A stretch of 64,000 nucleotides of DNA from Hansfordia pulvinata (taxonomy: Eukaryota; Ascomycota; Sordariomycetes; Xylariales). Positions within the stretch are counted from its first letter, which is position 1. Every line of letters begins with the position of its first letter. Made by a program: the position numbers and the translations under genes. Shown here one piece after another: positions 1 through 10,866 of the stretch. The stretch spans positions 1 through 64,000 of the forward strand of contig BJKQ01000028.1 of NCBI GenBank assembly GCA_006538405.1. The letters run 5' to 3'. A model generated the notes under the pieces. That model did no database searches. It was not told where the DNA came from and saw only the letters and a program-made list of their open reading frames with translations.

Positions 1-3000
1 ATTTTAATCGTTACCTTATTAAGTCCTTTATAATTTATATATAAATAAAGCGTTTTATTATACTTAAGAATAAAAAGGATAAAGGCCTTTATTAAGCTCT
101 TTAATAGCCTTATCTTTTTAATACTTTATATCTTTTTAATAAACTTATATAATTCTATAATTTATTATTCGTTAATAAATAAATAAGTATATATAAAAGA
201 TCTTTACTTAATTATAAATTAATAATATAATCAGCCTTTTTATATAAAAAGAGCTTAATAACGTTATTTATATTAAAGAACTTTTTAAACTTTTAAAGAT
301 AAGTAAAAATAAGCTTAATTTCCTTACGATTTTAACTTATAAAGATGTTTATTATTTTTATTAATAAGTTAAAGTTTACTTATATTATTATATATAATAA
401 GTGCTTTATTTTTAAGTTTATTAAAATTTCCAGCGTAACTTTAATATAAATTTAATTAAGTTATACTTAAATTATTAATAACTTATATTTAATTATAATA
501 TAATTCGCTTTTAAGTTATAATATTATTAAATAAAAGTAATAAGCTATTAAATAATTTAAGGTCTTAATTAATTATTAAATAAAGAACTTATAAAGTTCG
601 TTTAATCCCTTTATTATTTTAAAGTATCACCGTTACTTAATAAGATTTATAAGTTTTTAATAAGTATTCGTGTTATATTTATAAGGGATATAAGCTTTAT
701 TAAGGCTTAATTTATATATTAAGTTATAAAGTTTAAATTAATTAAATTAACCTTTAAGTAAGTATTTAAGTTTATATATATACTTAACTTTAAAGCTCCC
801 TTATAAGGTGGCCGTATTAAGTAAAGTATATAAAACCGTATAAATAAATTTATAAATTAATATAAATTAAAGGTAAAACATATAAAGGCTTATATTACCT
901 TTTCACTTATTTTCCTGGTTAATTATAAGGTTTTTAAGTGGGTTTTATCCTTTTTTTACTTTACCTTTAACTTATAGTATTTAATTTAATATAACCTTTT
1001 TTTATTATAATAATAATAAGTAACACCCTTCTTTTAATTAATAAGCTTTTACTTTTTAATATTAAAGTTATTTAACTTTAAATTATTATTATTATTATAT
1101 TTCTTTTATTAATTTTTATTATTAACGTTATTCAGTGTGTTTTAAGAGTTCTTTAACGATATATCGTCTTTATATTAAAAGGTCTTTTTAATAAACTTCT
1201 TCTTTTTTATACTTAATAATTCTTAATATTAAGTAATAAGCTTTATTATTATTATACGTTTAATAAGCAGTTTAATTATATAATTAAGAATATTATCTTA
1301 TAATATAAAAAGTAATTTTTTTAAAAATAATAAGGCCCGTTTTTTTAATATAAAACTTAAATTAATACTTTAACTTAATTAAATATTAATTAAATTAATA
1401 AGGATCTTAATTTAAATATTAAGCGGTTTACTCTTATTATATATTTAAAGCCACTTACTTATAAGTAAAGTGTTTTAATAATAAACTTGATTTATTTTAT
1501 AAATTTTTATTAACTTCCTTTAAAGATATATAACTCTTTTTAAGATAACGTTTTATAATAAGTTTAATATAAGCCTTTATAAGTCTTATTTAGCTTTTTA
1601 TAATTAAAAATACTTTCTTTTTACTGTTTTATATACGTTTTAAAGAAGCTTAAAAAACGGTCTTATAATTAATTTATTAAGTATCTTATTAAAAGAAAGT
1701 AAACTTTATATTAAACGCTTTAATATTATTTATATTAACGTAACGGCTTATATTTAAAAGGCTTATAAATTTAAGCGGCTTAATATATAAGTCTTCCTTT
1801 AAATTTAAGTTTAATTTTAAGGAAAGGGTTTTTTACTTTTAAGAATCACCTTTATTTTAAAGGCGATTTAACTTTAAGCGTTACTTAAGTCCTTTACGTT
1901 TTAATTAATAACACGGTTATTATTAATTTTAAGTTTCGTACTTTATTATATATTAAGTTAAAGATCTTTAATTTTTATAATTTCTTTTAAATATTATTTA
2001 TATTTATTAATATATTATTTAATCGCTTTTATAATCGTCTCTTTTTTACTTATAAAAGAGATAAGTCGTTATTTTAATCCTTTTAAAAATTATTCCCGTT
2101 TTATAAGGGTAACGGTTATTATTTATTAATAATTTAAGGTGGATCAGTTAATTAAATATAAGATAATCCCTTTTTAATATTATTATTCTTAATAGTAAAA
2201 GCTATTACTTTAAGTGATTAAAAAAAGAAGGTTTAAAATTATTATAAATAAGAGACACGATTAAGTAAAGTAATATTAAAAGGTAATATAAGGTATATAT
2301 AATAAATAAGAATTAAACCTTAAACCTTTATATTTAATAAAAGATTTAAAGGGTATTTATAAGGAGTTTATATTAATCTTATATAAGAATATATTAAGTT
2401 AAATTAAGACTTCTCTTTATAATACACGCTTTATCACGGATACGATTAACTTAAAGGTTATATAAAATATTAATACTTTAAATCTCTTTTAAATTTAATT
2501 TAAAGGTTTATTAAAGCGGGGGTAAAAAAGGTTAATAAAAGGACTTATTAACTTATAAGAATTAACGGACTTATTTTTACTTATAACCGCGTATATATTT
2601 AACTCTTAATATTTTAACCGAGTTTAAAAATAAATCGCTTTATTAATAATTAAGGTTTAAAGAGCTTTAAATAAAAGTGTAACCGATAATACGTTTAATA
2701 AGGATTTAAAGAGCGATTTAAATAAAAAGGGTTTAAGCTTATCGTTTTTATTAAATAACCGTAATAAATATAATATATATACGCTTTTCCTTTTATTTAT
2801 ATTTAAAATCTTTTATTATATTTATATATATATAATTTAATATAATTAATATATAATAATTATTAAATATTTAATTTTAACCGATCTTAAACCCTTTTTA
2901 AAAGGTGTGTAATTATTATATAATTATCGTTTATATTATAATTATTCTTTTTTACCTTTAATTTAATCTTAAAACCGTTAATATCGCTTTAAACCTTATT

Positions 3001-5108
3001 ATTATTATTGCTTTTAATTTAATTATTAACTCCTTTATCCTTATTATTATCTTCACCGTTATTAAATATAATAAGTGCCTTTATTCTTATTAATTTTAAG
3101 TAATATTAAGACTTTAAATATATTTATACTTAATTTTCTTATTTTTATTAAAGTTAAAGGCTATATCGGTATATTATTAATAATTATTAAATATTTTATT
3201 AACTTATATAATAACTTTATTTTTAATTAACCGATTTTATATATTACGACCTTTTTATTATTAATAATAAGCCTTTACTTTTAAGGTGTTTACTTATAAA
3301 ATATAATAATTATTTAAGATATAACCTTATCTTTTATATCTTTAAAAATAATATCTTTCTCGTTATCTTAATATTAAGCGTTAAGCTTAATCTTTTAAAC
3401 CTTAAAGTCCTTTTTACGTTTTTAATTATTAATTAATTTAAGTCATTTATCCTTATTTTTATTATTATCCTTTTTATTTATAAGATTTTTACCTTTAAAT
3501 ATTTTAAGATATATAATTTTTAAAAATTAACGGTTAATAAGAATAATTAAAATTAATGTTTTAATAAATATTAAGAATATAATTAAAGGTATATATATCC
3601 TTTCTTAAAATAATCACACGCTTTACGCAAACGGTAAGAGAATTAATAATTAAAGTAAATTAATATTAATTATATAATAATTATATATAACACTTACTTA
3701 TAAATAATATGGTTAAAAAACTCTTTAAAGTCTTTTATAAGGCCGTAATTATAAAAGATTAATATTATAAATTTATTTTATATTATAAAAAGATCTTTTA
3801 TATTAAACGTTAAAAAAAAAGTTTAAAGATTAAAAGATCGAAACTCTTTTAATATCTTTAAATTTCGTAAAGCGTAACGGTTATTATAATATTAATTATA
3901 ATTAAAAATAAAGAAAAGTAATATAAAAGTAAAATCACGTACTTTTAAGCTTATATTTATATACTTTTTTCCACTTATAATTTTTTTAATAACCTTATAA
4001 GTTAACGCTTTTCCTTATAACGTTTTTCGGGCGGTAAGTCGTTTTCTTATAATCACTTAATTAAGATTCTTTTTAAAGGCCTTTCCGTTTATTATCCTTA
4101 ATATACTTATTTTTATTCTTTTTATTATTATGATTTTTTATTTTTTATATTATTATTTTTTTACTTATAATAATTATATATTAACGATATACTTATAGCC
4201 TTAAAAAATTAAGTTTTAAGTTAATTATAATTAAAAGGTGGCGTAAATATAAGTTAAATACTTATCTTTATATTATAAAATGGTCTTTATTATATATTTA
4301 TTAGTTTTAACGCTTTATAATATAATTATTATCTTAATTTTAATAACTTTATAATAAATATATATTTATACGTTTAAATTATTAAGCCGCTTAATAAAAG
4401 CTTTACTTTTTATAAAGTTATTAATAAATCACTTCCCGCTTTTAAAAGGGTAAAACTTTAATAATTAAAAGTATTAAAATTTAAAAGATATATAAAATAA
4501 GTAATTAACGTTAATATAAAAAAAATTTAATAACTTTATAATAATTATATATTAACGCTTTTATATTAAAAACTATTTAATAATATTAATAAAATTAATA
4601 AAGTTATTAATAAAGTAAGTTAAGTTATAAACGTATTAATAATATAAAGGTATAAAAGTTTAAGTAAAATAATAATAATAAGTATAAGTTAATTAATATT
4701 TAATAATTAATCTATAATAATTAAATAAAGCTATAAAAATAAAGATTTAAGTTAACCGAGTTTAAAAAAAGTAAACCTTACTTTTTTTCTTTATTTTTTA
4801 AAATATTTTTATTATATATTTTAATTAACTTAATTAATTATAATAATTTTAAATACGCTTTTACTCCCGCTTTTTACCTTATATAATTTAAAAACGATTA
4901 TTATATATTAATTATAAGAAAAATCCTTACGGAAAATAAAACATTCTTTTTTACTTATAAAGATTTAAGGCTTATAAATTAAACTTATAAGGACTTAAGG
5001 CTTATAAATCAGACTTAAAAGAACTTAACTTTTATTTATCGTACTTATAACGACTTAAATCTTAGCGTAAAAGGTAGTTTTTAATTTAAAGGACCTATCG
5101 CTTAAAAC
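1..5108. repeat. AT-rich, RIP-mutated block (decayed repeat DNA)
   Basis: By eye the G+C content is near one fifth, against well over half in the rest of the window. CpA and TpG are almost absent: many 60-base lines contain none and most others only one or two, while TpA is everywhere and CpG persists. That is the footprint of repeat-induced point mutation, which converts CpA to TpA in duplicated DNA of Pezizomycotina. No open reading frame of useful length survives on either strand, so the original element (probably transposon-derived) cannot be named. The block runs to the left edge, so its full length is unknown; it may be a dispersed AT isochore, pericentromeric or subtelomeric. No telomeric TTAGGG array is visible. 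Confidence 0.9.
4953..5072. repeat. Four degenerate 30-bp tandem units at the edge of the AT-rich block
   Basis: Units begin with acttataa or acttaaaa at 4953, 4983, 5013 and 5043, an exact 30-bp periodicity. The first two units differ mainly by A/G and C/T transitions, as expected of RIP on a tandem array. The third and fourth are more diverged. I see no fifth unit on either side. Confidence 0.75.
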
Positions 5109-5166
5109 GGGTACCCACGGGTACCCAGGTTTTAGGCTGGGTCCCCCTGGGTACCCGTGGGTACCC
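5109..5166. repeat. Perfect 21-bp inverted repeat at the AT/GC boundary
   Basis: The left arm 5109-5129 and the right arm 5146-5166 are exact reverse complements separated by a 16-bp loop. Each arm itself contains two GGGTACCC palindromes. The structure sits exactly where the AT-rich sequence stops and GC-rich sequence starts, and has no RIP-type mutations. Confidence 0.9.
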
Positions 5167-6789
5167 TATTCGAAACCCTACTCACCTCTCACGATCCTGC
5201 TAAAGTATGATAAGTGAAGCCCGACGGAGCGTGGATGGAGCCCGACGGAGCGTGGATGGACACACTACATACCTTGCCTCACGGTCGATCCCTGCCTGGT
5301 CCAGGCAGCGAGTCATACAATCATACGAAACGGACTTCTCGGAACTCGACTCGACAACATTTTGCCTCACAAATCCGGCCCCCTGCCTGCTTGTGCTCGG
5401 CATTCTCCATTGCCTCCCAACCCTCTCAGCCCCCGCGCACGCGCCCTGTGTGAGTTGATCCAACTCCTGGATTATACGCCGTTGGTCCCGTTTCGTTCTC
5501 GCCAAATCGCGCACGGCCGCCTCCCATCCCAATCTCCCTCGGGTTGTTGACCGATTCGGGGTGGCTTCGCAAGGATGGGATTGTCTCTCTGGGTTTTCTC
5601 CGTGTGGCCCAGTGGCTCATCAGAGTGGCGGGATCCAGGGGTTGGGGAACAAGGCAGACCAGTCTTACTTCGTACCAACCCCCCCTGTAAGTTGCCCCCC
5701 CTGTGATCACAGTAAGCCATCGGAAACCGGGATGTTCCCGCTCGCAACAGGCACCCGGGTGAGCCTGGCACGGGCGAGGCCATGCCCACAAGCACGCGGC
5801 GGGCAGAAGAGCGTGCCCCAGAAATCCATTCGCCTCTTTGCTCAAGTAAATCGGACCAGGTTGCGAAGTCTGGTTTACTTACCAATTTTTGGTGGCCATG
5901 CCGAGAGCTGACTACTCGAAATCTGCCCATACGAAGTCCTCGTGCGCACCCCACCGCGGCGACACCGCGTGAAAATCTCTATACAACTAGATCAATATTC
6001 GTTCTTGGGATCCAAGTGGACTGTGTGCGTGCCGGGCTGGAGAATCCCAACCCCGGCACAGCCACCGCGGGCTGGGTTCAGTGTGGATGGATCATGGAGG
6101 GATAGTGGTGGCACCCAGCAGCGGCACTTGCCAGTAGTAGGGAATCTGGATATGCAACGAAGTATGGCAACAACCTCACCACCATCATCGAGATTATCGC
6201 CACGGCGTACGAGTAAGCCCGGAGAACCCCTCCCCGGATTTGCACTGACGAAGAAGAAGCCCCAGCAATGCACCCTGGTGTTTCCCTCACCGAATAGTGG
6301 TTGGCTACTCGGCGATCCCGTAGTACTGGGCAGGTTTATTACCCGCTGAAATGAGGCAGCCCTACGGGGACATCCGTGGGAAGGATCATGGTATACAGGT
6401 ACGCAAATCGCTATAGTTGATCGGCCTGGAAACATCCGGACGCGGAGAGAGGAGAAAAAGAAGGAATGGGGGGGGGGAGGGAGCGAGAGAAGAAAGAAAG
6501 CACACCCCAGGGCAGGGCCCAGACTGTGTAATGGGGCTACGACGTCGCCCAAGTAACACTCCCGGTACCGCACTTAACTTTCTCTTTTACTTAGGTTCTC
6601 TTTGTCATGAAGATCTTCCTCTTTTTCTTCTATTTTTGCAGGGGCAAACCCCCCACGAGTCTCGGCCGAGTAGGCCAATTCGACCAGGTCCAGCAGCAGC
6701 CGACGACGACGACGACGACGACGGAATGACAAATATTCCAGGCGCGTGTGTAAGTGAGTGACTTGAGCGCGTGATTGGGCCTGATTCGA

Positions 6790-6790
<1 letters not shown>

Positions 6791-6819
<29 letters not shown>
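6791..6819. repeat. Mononucleotide G tract, 29 nt
   Basis: Twenty-nine uninterrupted G residues. This is the longest of several G/C tracts in the window (others at 10830-10849, 47554-47570 and 55840-55861). It is potentially quadruplex-forming, or a sequencing artefact. Confidence 0.9.
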
Positions 6820-6821
<2 letters not shown>

Positions 6822-6961
6822 AAGCTTGCTAATTCAAAAGGTTGAGTATTTGTCCGGAACTCTTGCCGTGTTTGGTGCCAGCCGCCCCACGGGCAGACGA
6901 GCTGAGTGGGATTGTGATGCTAGTCGCATCCATCCCGCTGTTAACAGTGTTGTTAGTTAGT

Positions 6962-6963
<2 letters not shown>

Positions 6964-6993
<30 letters not shown>
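6964..6993. repeat. GGC trinucleotide microsatellite
   Basis: About ten tandem GGC units followed by two CAG units. It lies outside any supported gene. Confidence 0.85.
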
Positions 6994-6995
<2 letters not shown>

Positions 6996-7562
6996 GCTGA
7001 TTGAGGTGCGTGCAGAAGAACAAGTCGACTGGACGGCAGTGTGGTCACTCATCACTGGTGGTATGGAGGGGAAATCCTTGGCGATCAAGGGTACCGCCCC
7101 TCTCTTAGTTAGTAGGCTCTAGGCACTCGTAGCACTCCCTTGCAAGCTGGATTGATGAATGTGGGCTGGCTGGCCGGATCCTTCAGCCTTTTCGCCGAAC
7201 TTCTGGTTTTGGGCGGACATTTCCCTTCTTCGCCACCATCGCCGCCACCCATAAGCCAGGGGGCAACGAGACCTTCGCGGAGCTCTCCCAACAACAGCCT
7301 GGCCTGGCTCCGTTGCGCGTGGACGGGCTTTGTGGCCTTGGGTCGATGCGATGTCACTACGAGGCGGGCGAGCCACCCTCGCTCCCTTCTCTTGGTGTCG
7401 CCATGCTTATTACTCCTCCCCCTTCGCGAGTACGTAGGTACCTGAGGTACCTGCGAGCCTGGAGGGAGGCGAGGGCGAGGGCATGGGCATGGGTCGAATC
7501 ACAATAATAACAATACCCCTCACAGCGCCTCCCCCCATGGATGGTCGTGATGATTGTTCCTG

Positions 7563-7570
7563 TATATAAG
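7563..7570 (+). promoter_or_regulatory. TATA box upstream of the 7769 gene
   Basis: The sequence tatataag lies about 200 bases before the ATG at 7769 and is followed by a C/T-rich leader, a common fungal promoter layout. The transcription start is not determined here. Confidence 0.45.
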
Positions 7571-7768
7571 ACCGTGGGCCTGCGCCGCTTCTAACCCACC
7601 CATCCCCTTGCATCGTCACCACAGCTCACTGAGCACTGAGCACTCTATCTATCCCAACAGCTCAGGTAGAAGCAAGAAGCGATTACCTACCAGGTACTTT
7701 ACTAGGTGTATACCACCCACCGTACCAGATAACATCACCCAACACAAGACAAACAAACCCAACTCGGC

Positions 7769-9595
7769 ATGATGTATCCCAAGGCGGCCTCCGCCGCAGT
7801 GGCGGTCGGGCTGATGCTGGCGGGCGCGTCGCACGGGTCGCCGTTGTCGGGGCGGACGCTGGGCGGCGGGGAGGAGCTGAAGGCGTGGAAGGTCGACGAC
7901 GACAGCTACAACATTGTGGTGGGCTGCGACGTGCCGGACGGCGACAACTACCCGGAGATTGTGCACACGCTGCTGGCGACGGACGAGGACACGGCGAAGC
8001 CGCTGAGCCGGCGCATGTTCGGGAGCAAGAAGCGCAAGATCGCCATCGTGCTCGAGGGCCGCGAGGTCAACTTCGGGGCGCTGCACTTCTCGCAGGCCAA
8101 GGGCGCGGACGGCAAGACGCTGGCGACGCAGCTGGGGCCGCCCAGCGCCATCACGCAGCTGTTCGAGAGGGTCGGGGCGGCGGCTCTGAAGGAGAAGGCG
8201 GGCATCGACTTCTTCGTGCCCTTCTTCTGGATGGTCAGCGTGTACGACTCGGCGTGGGCCAAGCTGATCCAGTACGTCGAGAGCAACGAGGAGCTGGCGC
8301 AGCAGACGCCCAAGTTCCTCAAGGAGTGGTTCGAGATTGGCAACGCGTCCGAGGACAAGAAGAAGGCGGCCGAGGACGAGCAGATCTACATGCAGGTGTC
8401 CAAGATCCGCCTCATCAAGATGCTCGACTCGTTCGGCATCGACCGCGAGCGCTACCAGATCTGGACAAAGTCCGCCGCCGGGCGCCTGCAGCCCGGCATC
8501 AAGCCGCGCAGCACGTCCAGGACTGGCGCTGGGGGCTCAGCAAGAGCGGCGCGGCGGCCGTCGCCAAGTGCCAGGAGACCGTCGACGCGCACCTGCCCGT
8601 CAGCGAGAAGCGCGCCGACTGCATCCGGGGGGCCCTCGGCGACTTCGCTGACGACTTCAACAAGCACAACAACAAGATCGCGCCCCTGCTCACCCTCAAC
8701 CAGGAGGCCGACCCCAAGAAGTGGGGCGAGACCTTCTCCGCCTTCTTCGACAACGGGGTCAAGAAGTACCGCTACCTGCTCGGCGGGCCCGTCAGCGTCC
8801 TCAAGGACCACCTGCAGAGCCCCGGCGACACCGAGGTCGAGCAGGCCGTCGCCATGCTGCAGTCCTTCGTCCCCGACATCAACGTCCTGCTCGTCCAGTA
8901 CAACCACTACATCGACCAGGACGCCTCCAAGTACACCATGGACCAGGCCGTCAAGGGCCACTTCGAGTACTACCTCAGCCCCACCGAGATCGCCAAGCGC
9001 AGCCCCTACACCTTCCGCTTCGAGAAGCACAACGGCCCCAACCGCGGCGAGATCACCATGGAGGACGCCTTTGGCGAGGACAACCCCATCTACAAGCTCG
9101 AGGACGACTTCACCCGCGCCTCCCTGCTGCCCGCCAACCTCTTCGACATGCACGCCGGCATCTACGCCTTCCGCCCCGACCTCTACCCAAGGCCGTCAAG
9201 GTCGAGTACGACGAGGACCCCAACATCAAGTACAACGGCGTCCCCTTCATCCGCCTCAAGAAGGCCGGCCCCCTGTCCCCCAGCAAGCTCTACGTCCAGG
9301 GCGCCGACCTGATCAAGATGGAGGAGAGCAACAAGGCCTTCGACCTTATCCACAAGCAAAACGACCCCAGCAACAGCAAGTTCGGCCCCGCCCAGGGCGC
9401 CGTCCAGCAAGCCCTCGGGCCCATCGGAGCCGAGATGAGGAGCACCCAGGGCAAGATGATCGAGTACCTGCAGAGCATCTTCAAGACCCCAGCTTCCCCT
9501 TCAAGAAGCATCGTTTCGCCACTCACGACAGAAAGGGTTACTTCACCGAGGAGGCTTTCGTGCCCATTGCGCCCTTCTTGGGCAACTTGGCCTAA
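7769..9595 (+). CDS. Unrecognised large secreted protein (three apparent one-base deletions)
   Basis: I do not recognise this family. The reading opens with a typical signal peptide (about residues 1-23: basic residue, Ala/Val/Leu core, Ala-Ser-His-Gly region) and continues as a charged, mostly hydrophilic protein with few cysteines. The frame must switch three times, near 8499-8504, 9186-9188 and 9487-9490. Each switch is the loss of one base in or beside a C-containing run. Adding one base at each restores a continuous 609-residue product ending at the stop at 9595, and codon use stays strongly GC3-biased throughout. No intron with usable borders explains the shifts. It could be a genuine pseudogene, but the same error type occurs in housekeeping genes here, so a sequencing fault is likelier. 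It is the first gene next to the RIP block, about 2.6 kb away. Function is unknown; secretion is inferred. Confidence 0.7.
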   Translation: MMYPKAASAAVAVGLMLAGASHGSPLSGRTLGGGEELKAWKVDDDSYNIVVGCDVPDGDNYPEIVHTLLATDEDTAKPLSRRMFGSKKRKIAIVLEGREVNFGALHFSQAKGADGKTLATQLGPPSAITQLFERVGAAALKEKAGIDFFVPFFWMVSVYDSAWAKLIQYVESNEELAQQTPKFLKEWFEIGNASEDKKKAAEDEQIYMQVSKIRLIKMLDSFGIDRERYQIWTKSAAGRLQPGIKPRSTSRTGAGGSARAARRPSPSARRPSTRTCPSARSAPTASGGPSATSLTTSTSTTTRSRPCSPSTRRPTPRSGARPSPPSSTTGSRSTATCSAGPSASSRTTCRAPATPRSSRPSPCCSPSSPTSTSCSSSTTTTSTRTPPSTPWTRPSRATSSTTSAPPRSPSAAPTPSASRSTTAPTAARSPWRTPLARTTPSTSSRTTSPAPPCCPPTSSTCTPASTPSAPTSTQGRQGRVRRGPQHQVQRRPLHPPQEGRPPVPQQALRPGRRPDQDGGEQQGLRPYPQAKRPQQQQVRPRPGRRPASPRAHRSRDEEHPGQDDRVPAEHLQDPSFPFKKHRFATHDRKGYFTEEAFVPIAPFLGNLA

Positions 9596-9976
9596 AGGAA
9601 AAAAGAAAAAGAAAAAGGCAAAAGGGCTTAGAGGCCATCCGTTTTTTTTTTTCCTTTCCGGTTTTGTTCTTCTCAACCAGAGTTTCCAGTGGCGCCAACT
9701 CGGCTATAAGTAGTAAAAGAACCCGAGAAGGGGGTTCGCGGTAGCCTGGTCTCCTTTTCGCATACCTTTATCTACACAGGTACCTAGACTTACTACCCTG
9801 GGAAGCGAGGGAGAAGGACAGAGAACACCGGAAAAGGAAAAGAACAAAAGAAAAAAAAAACGCGAGGAAGAGAAGTCGATTACCCGCGAGGAGCTTTCAC
9901 TACTATCGCGCTACGAGAAGCATCTCCCGAGTCCCCACCAACTAGACAGAAGAATAACCATATAGACACTGGATTT

Positions 9977-10037
9977 CACAGACACACGCACGCACACGCA
10001 CACACGCACACGCACACGCACACACGCACACACGCAC
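9977..10037. repeat. CA-rich microsatellite
   Basis: About 60 bases of alternating CACACG and CACACACG units, in the 3' flank of the preceding gene. Confidence 0.85.
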
Positions 10038-10806
10038 TATCATAGATGTAATATCAAGATTCCCCTTCCAATGCTATTTCTCGTTTCGCCTTCGCTCCGA
10101 CGCTATTTCTTGACTCCACGCCGATACATGGTGATGTTTCGGGGCGGCACGGCAGCCTGAGGTAGGCAAGGAAACAATCATGAATAACTCACCACCAGTT
10201 GAGTGAGCCTCAGTCACCAGGTAGCCAACAGGTGACATCCATGCGAGCCTGAGACGGCGGGCGAGAACATTCTGGGCAATACTCTTACTTTCGCCACGGT
10301 CAGCGGAGTGACCTCGTGGTGAGAGAGATTGGCACTATGGCACCGGCTTGTACCTACTTGGGTTAAGGGCTCGCTAGGCTGGAAACCTCGGGCCCCGGGG
10401 ACTATTTCAGGTTGCCCGCACGCTTGTTAGTGTGCAAACCTACTGGACCTGCCCAATCGTATAACTTACCTACTTGCCGCCGGCGCGCCTATGTGTGTAC
10501 TGTGCCGGAACGGAAGCGAGGGCCTATCCGCAACTCGTCTGTCCCTATTCCCAATGCCGTCTCGTGCCTCTCCTCGCGGGAGTTAGAAGAAAAATAAGGG
10601 AGAGGGGGAGGAAAGAGAAGCCGAGAAGCCGAGAAGCTAGTAAGAAATAGGGAGTCTCTCTCGTCTGGCTGGGTCAAGAGTAGCGGCAAAGGTTCAGCGC
10701 AACGAAAGTGAAGAGGGAGGTGGGCGGAGGATTCAAGTTCCGGTCGACAGCCGCACCCGCCACCCGCCACAGATGTATGTCAGATCCAACGCCGCCTTCG
10801 TGTGCG

Positions 10807-10866
10807 TCTCTCTCTCTCTCTCTCTTTCTCCCCCCCCCCCCCCCCCCCCTCTCTCTCTGTGTGTGT
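10807..10866. repeat. CT repeat, 20-nt C tract, CT/GT repeat
   Basis: A CT dinucleotide run leads into 20 C residues (10830-10849), followed by CT and GT dinucleotides. Such a strand-asymmetric polypyrimidine run can form non-B DNA. Confidence 0.85.

Larger units (their letters stand above)
5167..7768. other. Gene-free stretch between the AT-rich block and the first gene
   Basis: GC-rich DNA with no coding region I can support on either strand; the open frames are short, overlapping and mutually exclusive. It holds a perfect 21-bp tandem duplication (5218-5238 and 5239-5259), a GAC microsatellite near 6700-6722, a 29-nt G tract, a GGC repeat, and AGGTACCT-type palindromes near 7436-7452. The last 200 bases are the promoter and 5' leader of the gene starting at 7769. 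Confidence 0.7.

Noticed and set aside
1..5108. A mitochondrial DNA insertion
   Set aside because: No mitochondrial reading frame, tRNA or rRNA segment is visible, and the specific loss of CpA/TpG with CpG retained fits RIP better than mitochondrial AT bias.
7885..9312. A separate 475-residue gene overlapping the first secreted-protein gene
   Set aside because: Only its middle part has sensible composition. The start and end are out-of-frame Arg/Pro/Gly-rich translations; it is one segment of the frame-broken 7769 gene.
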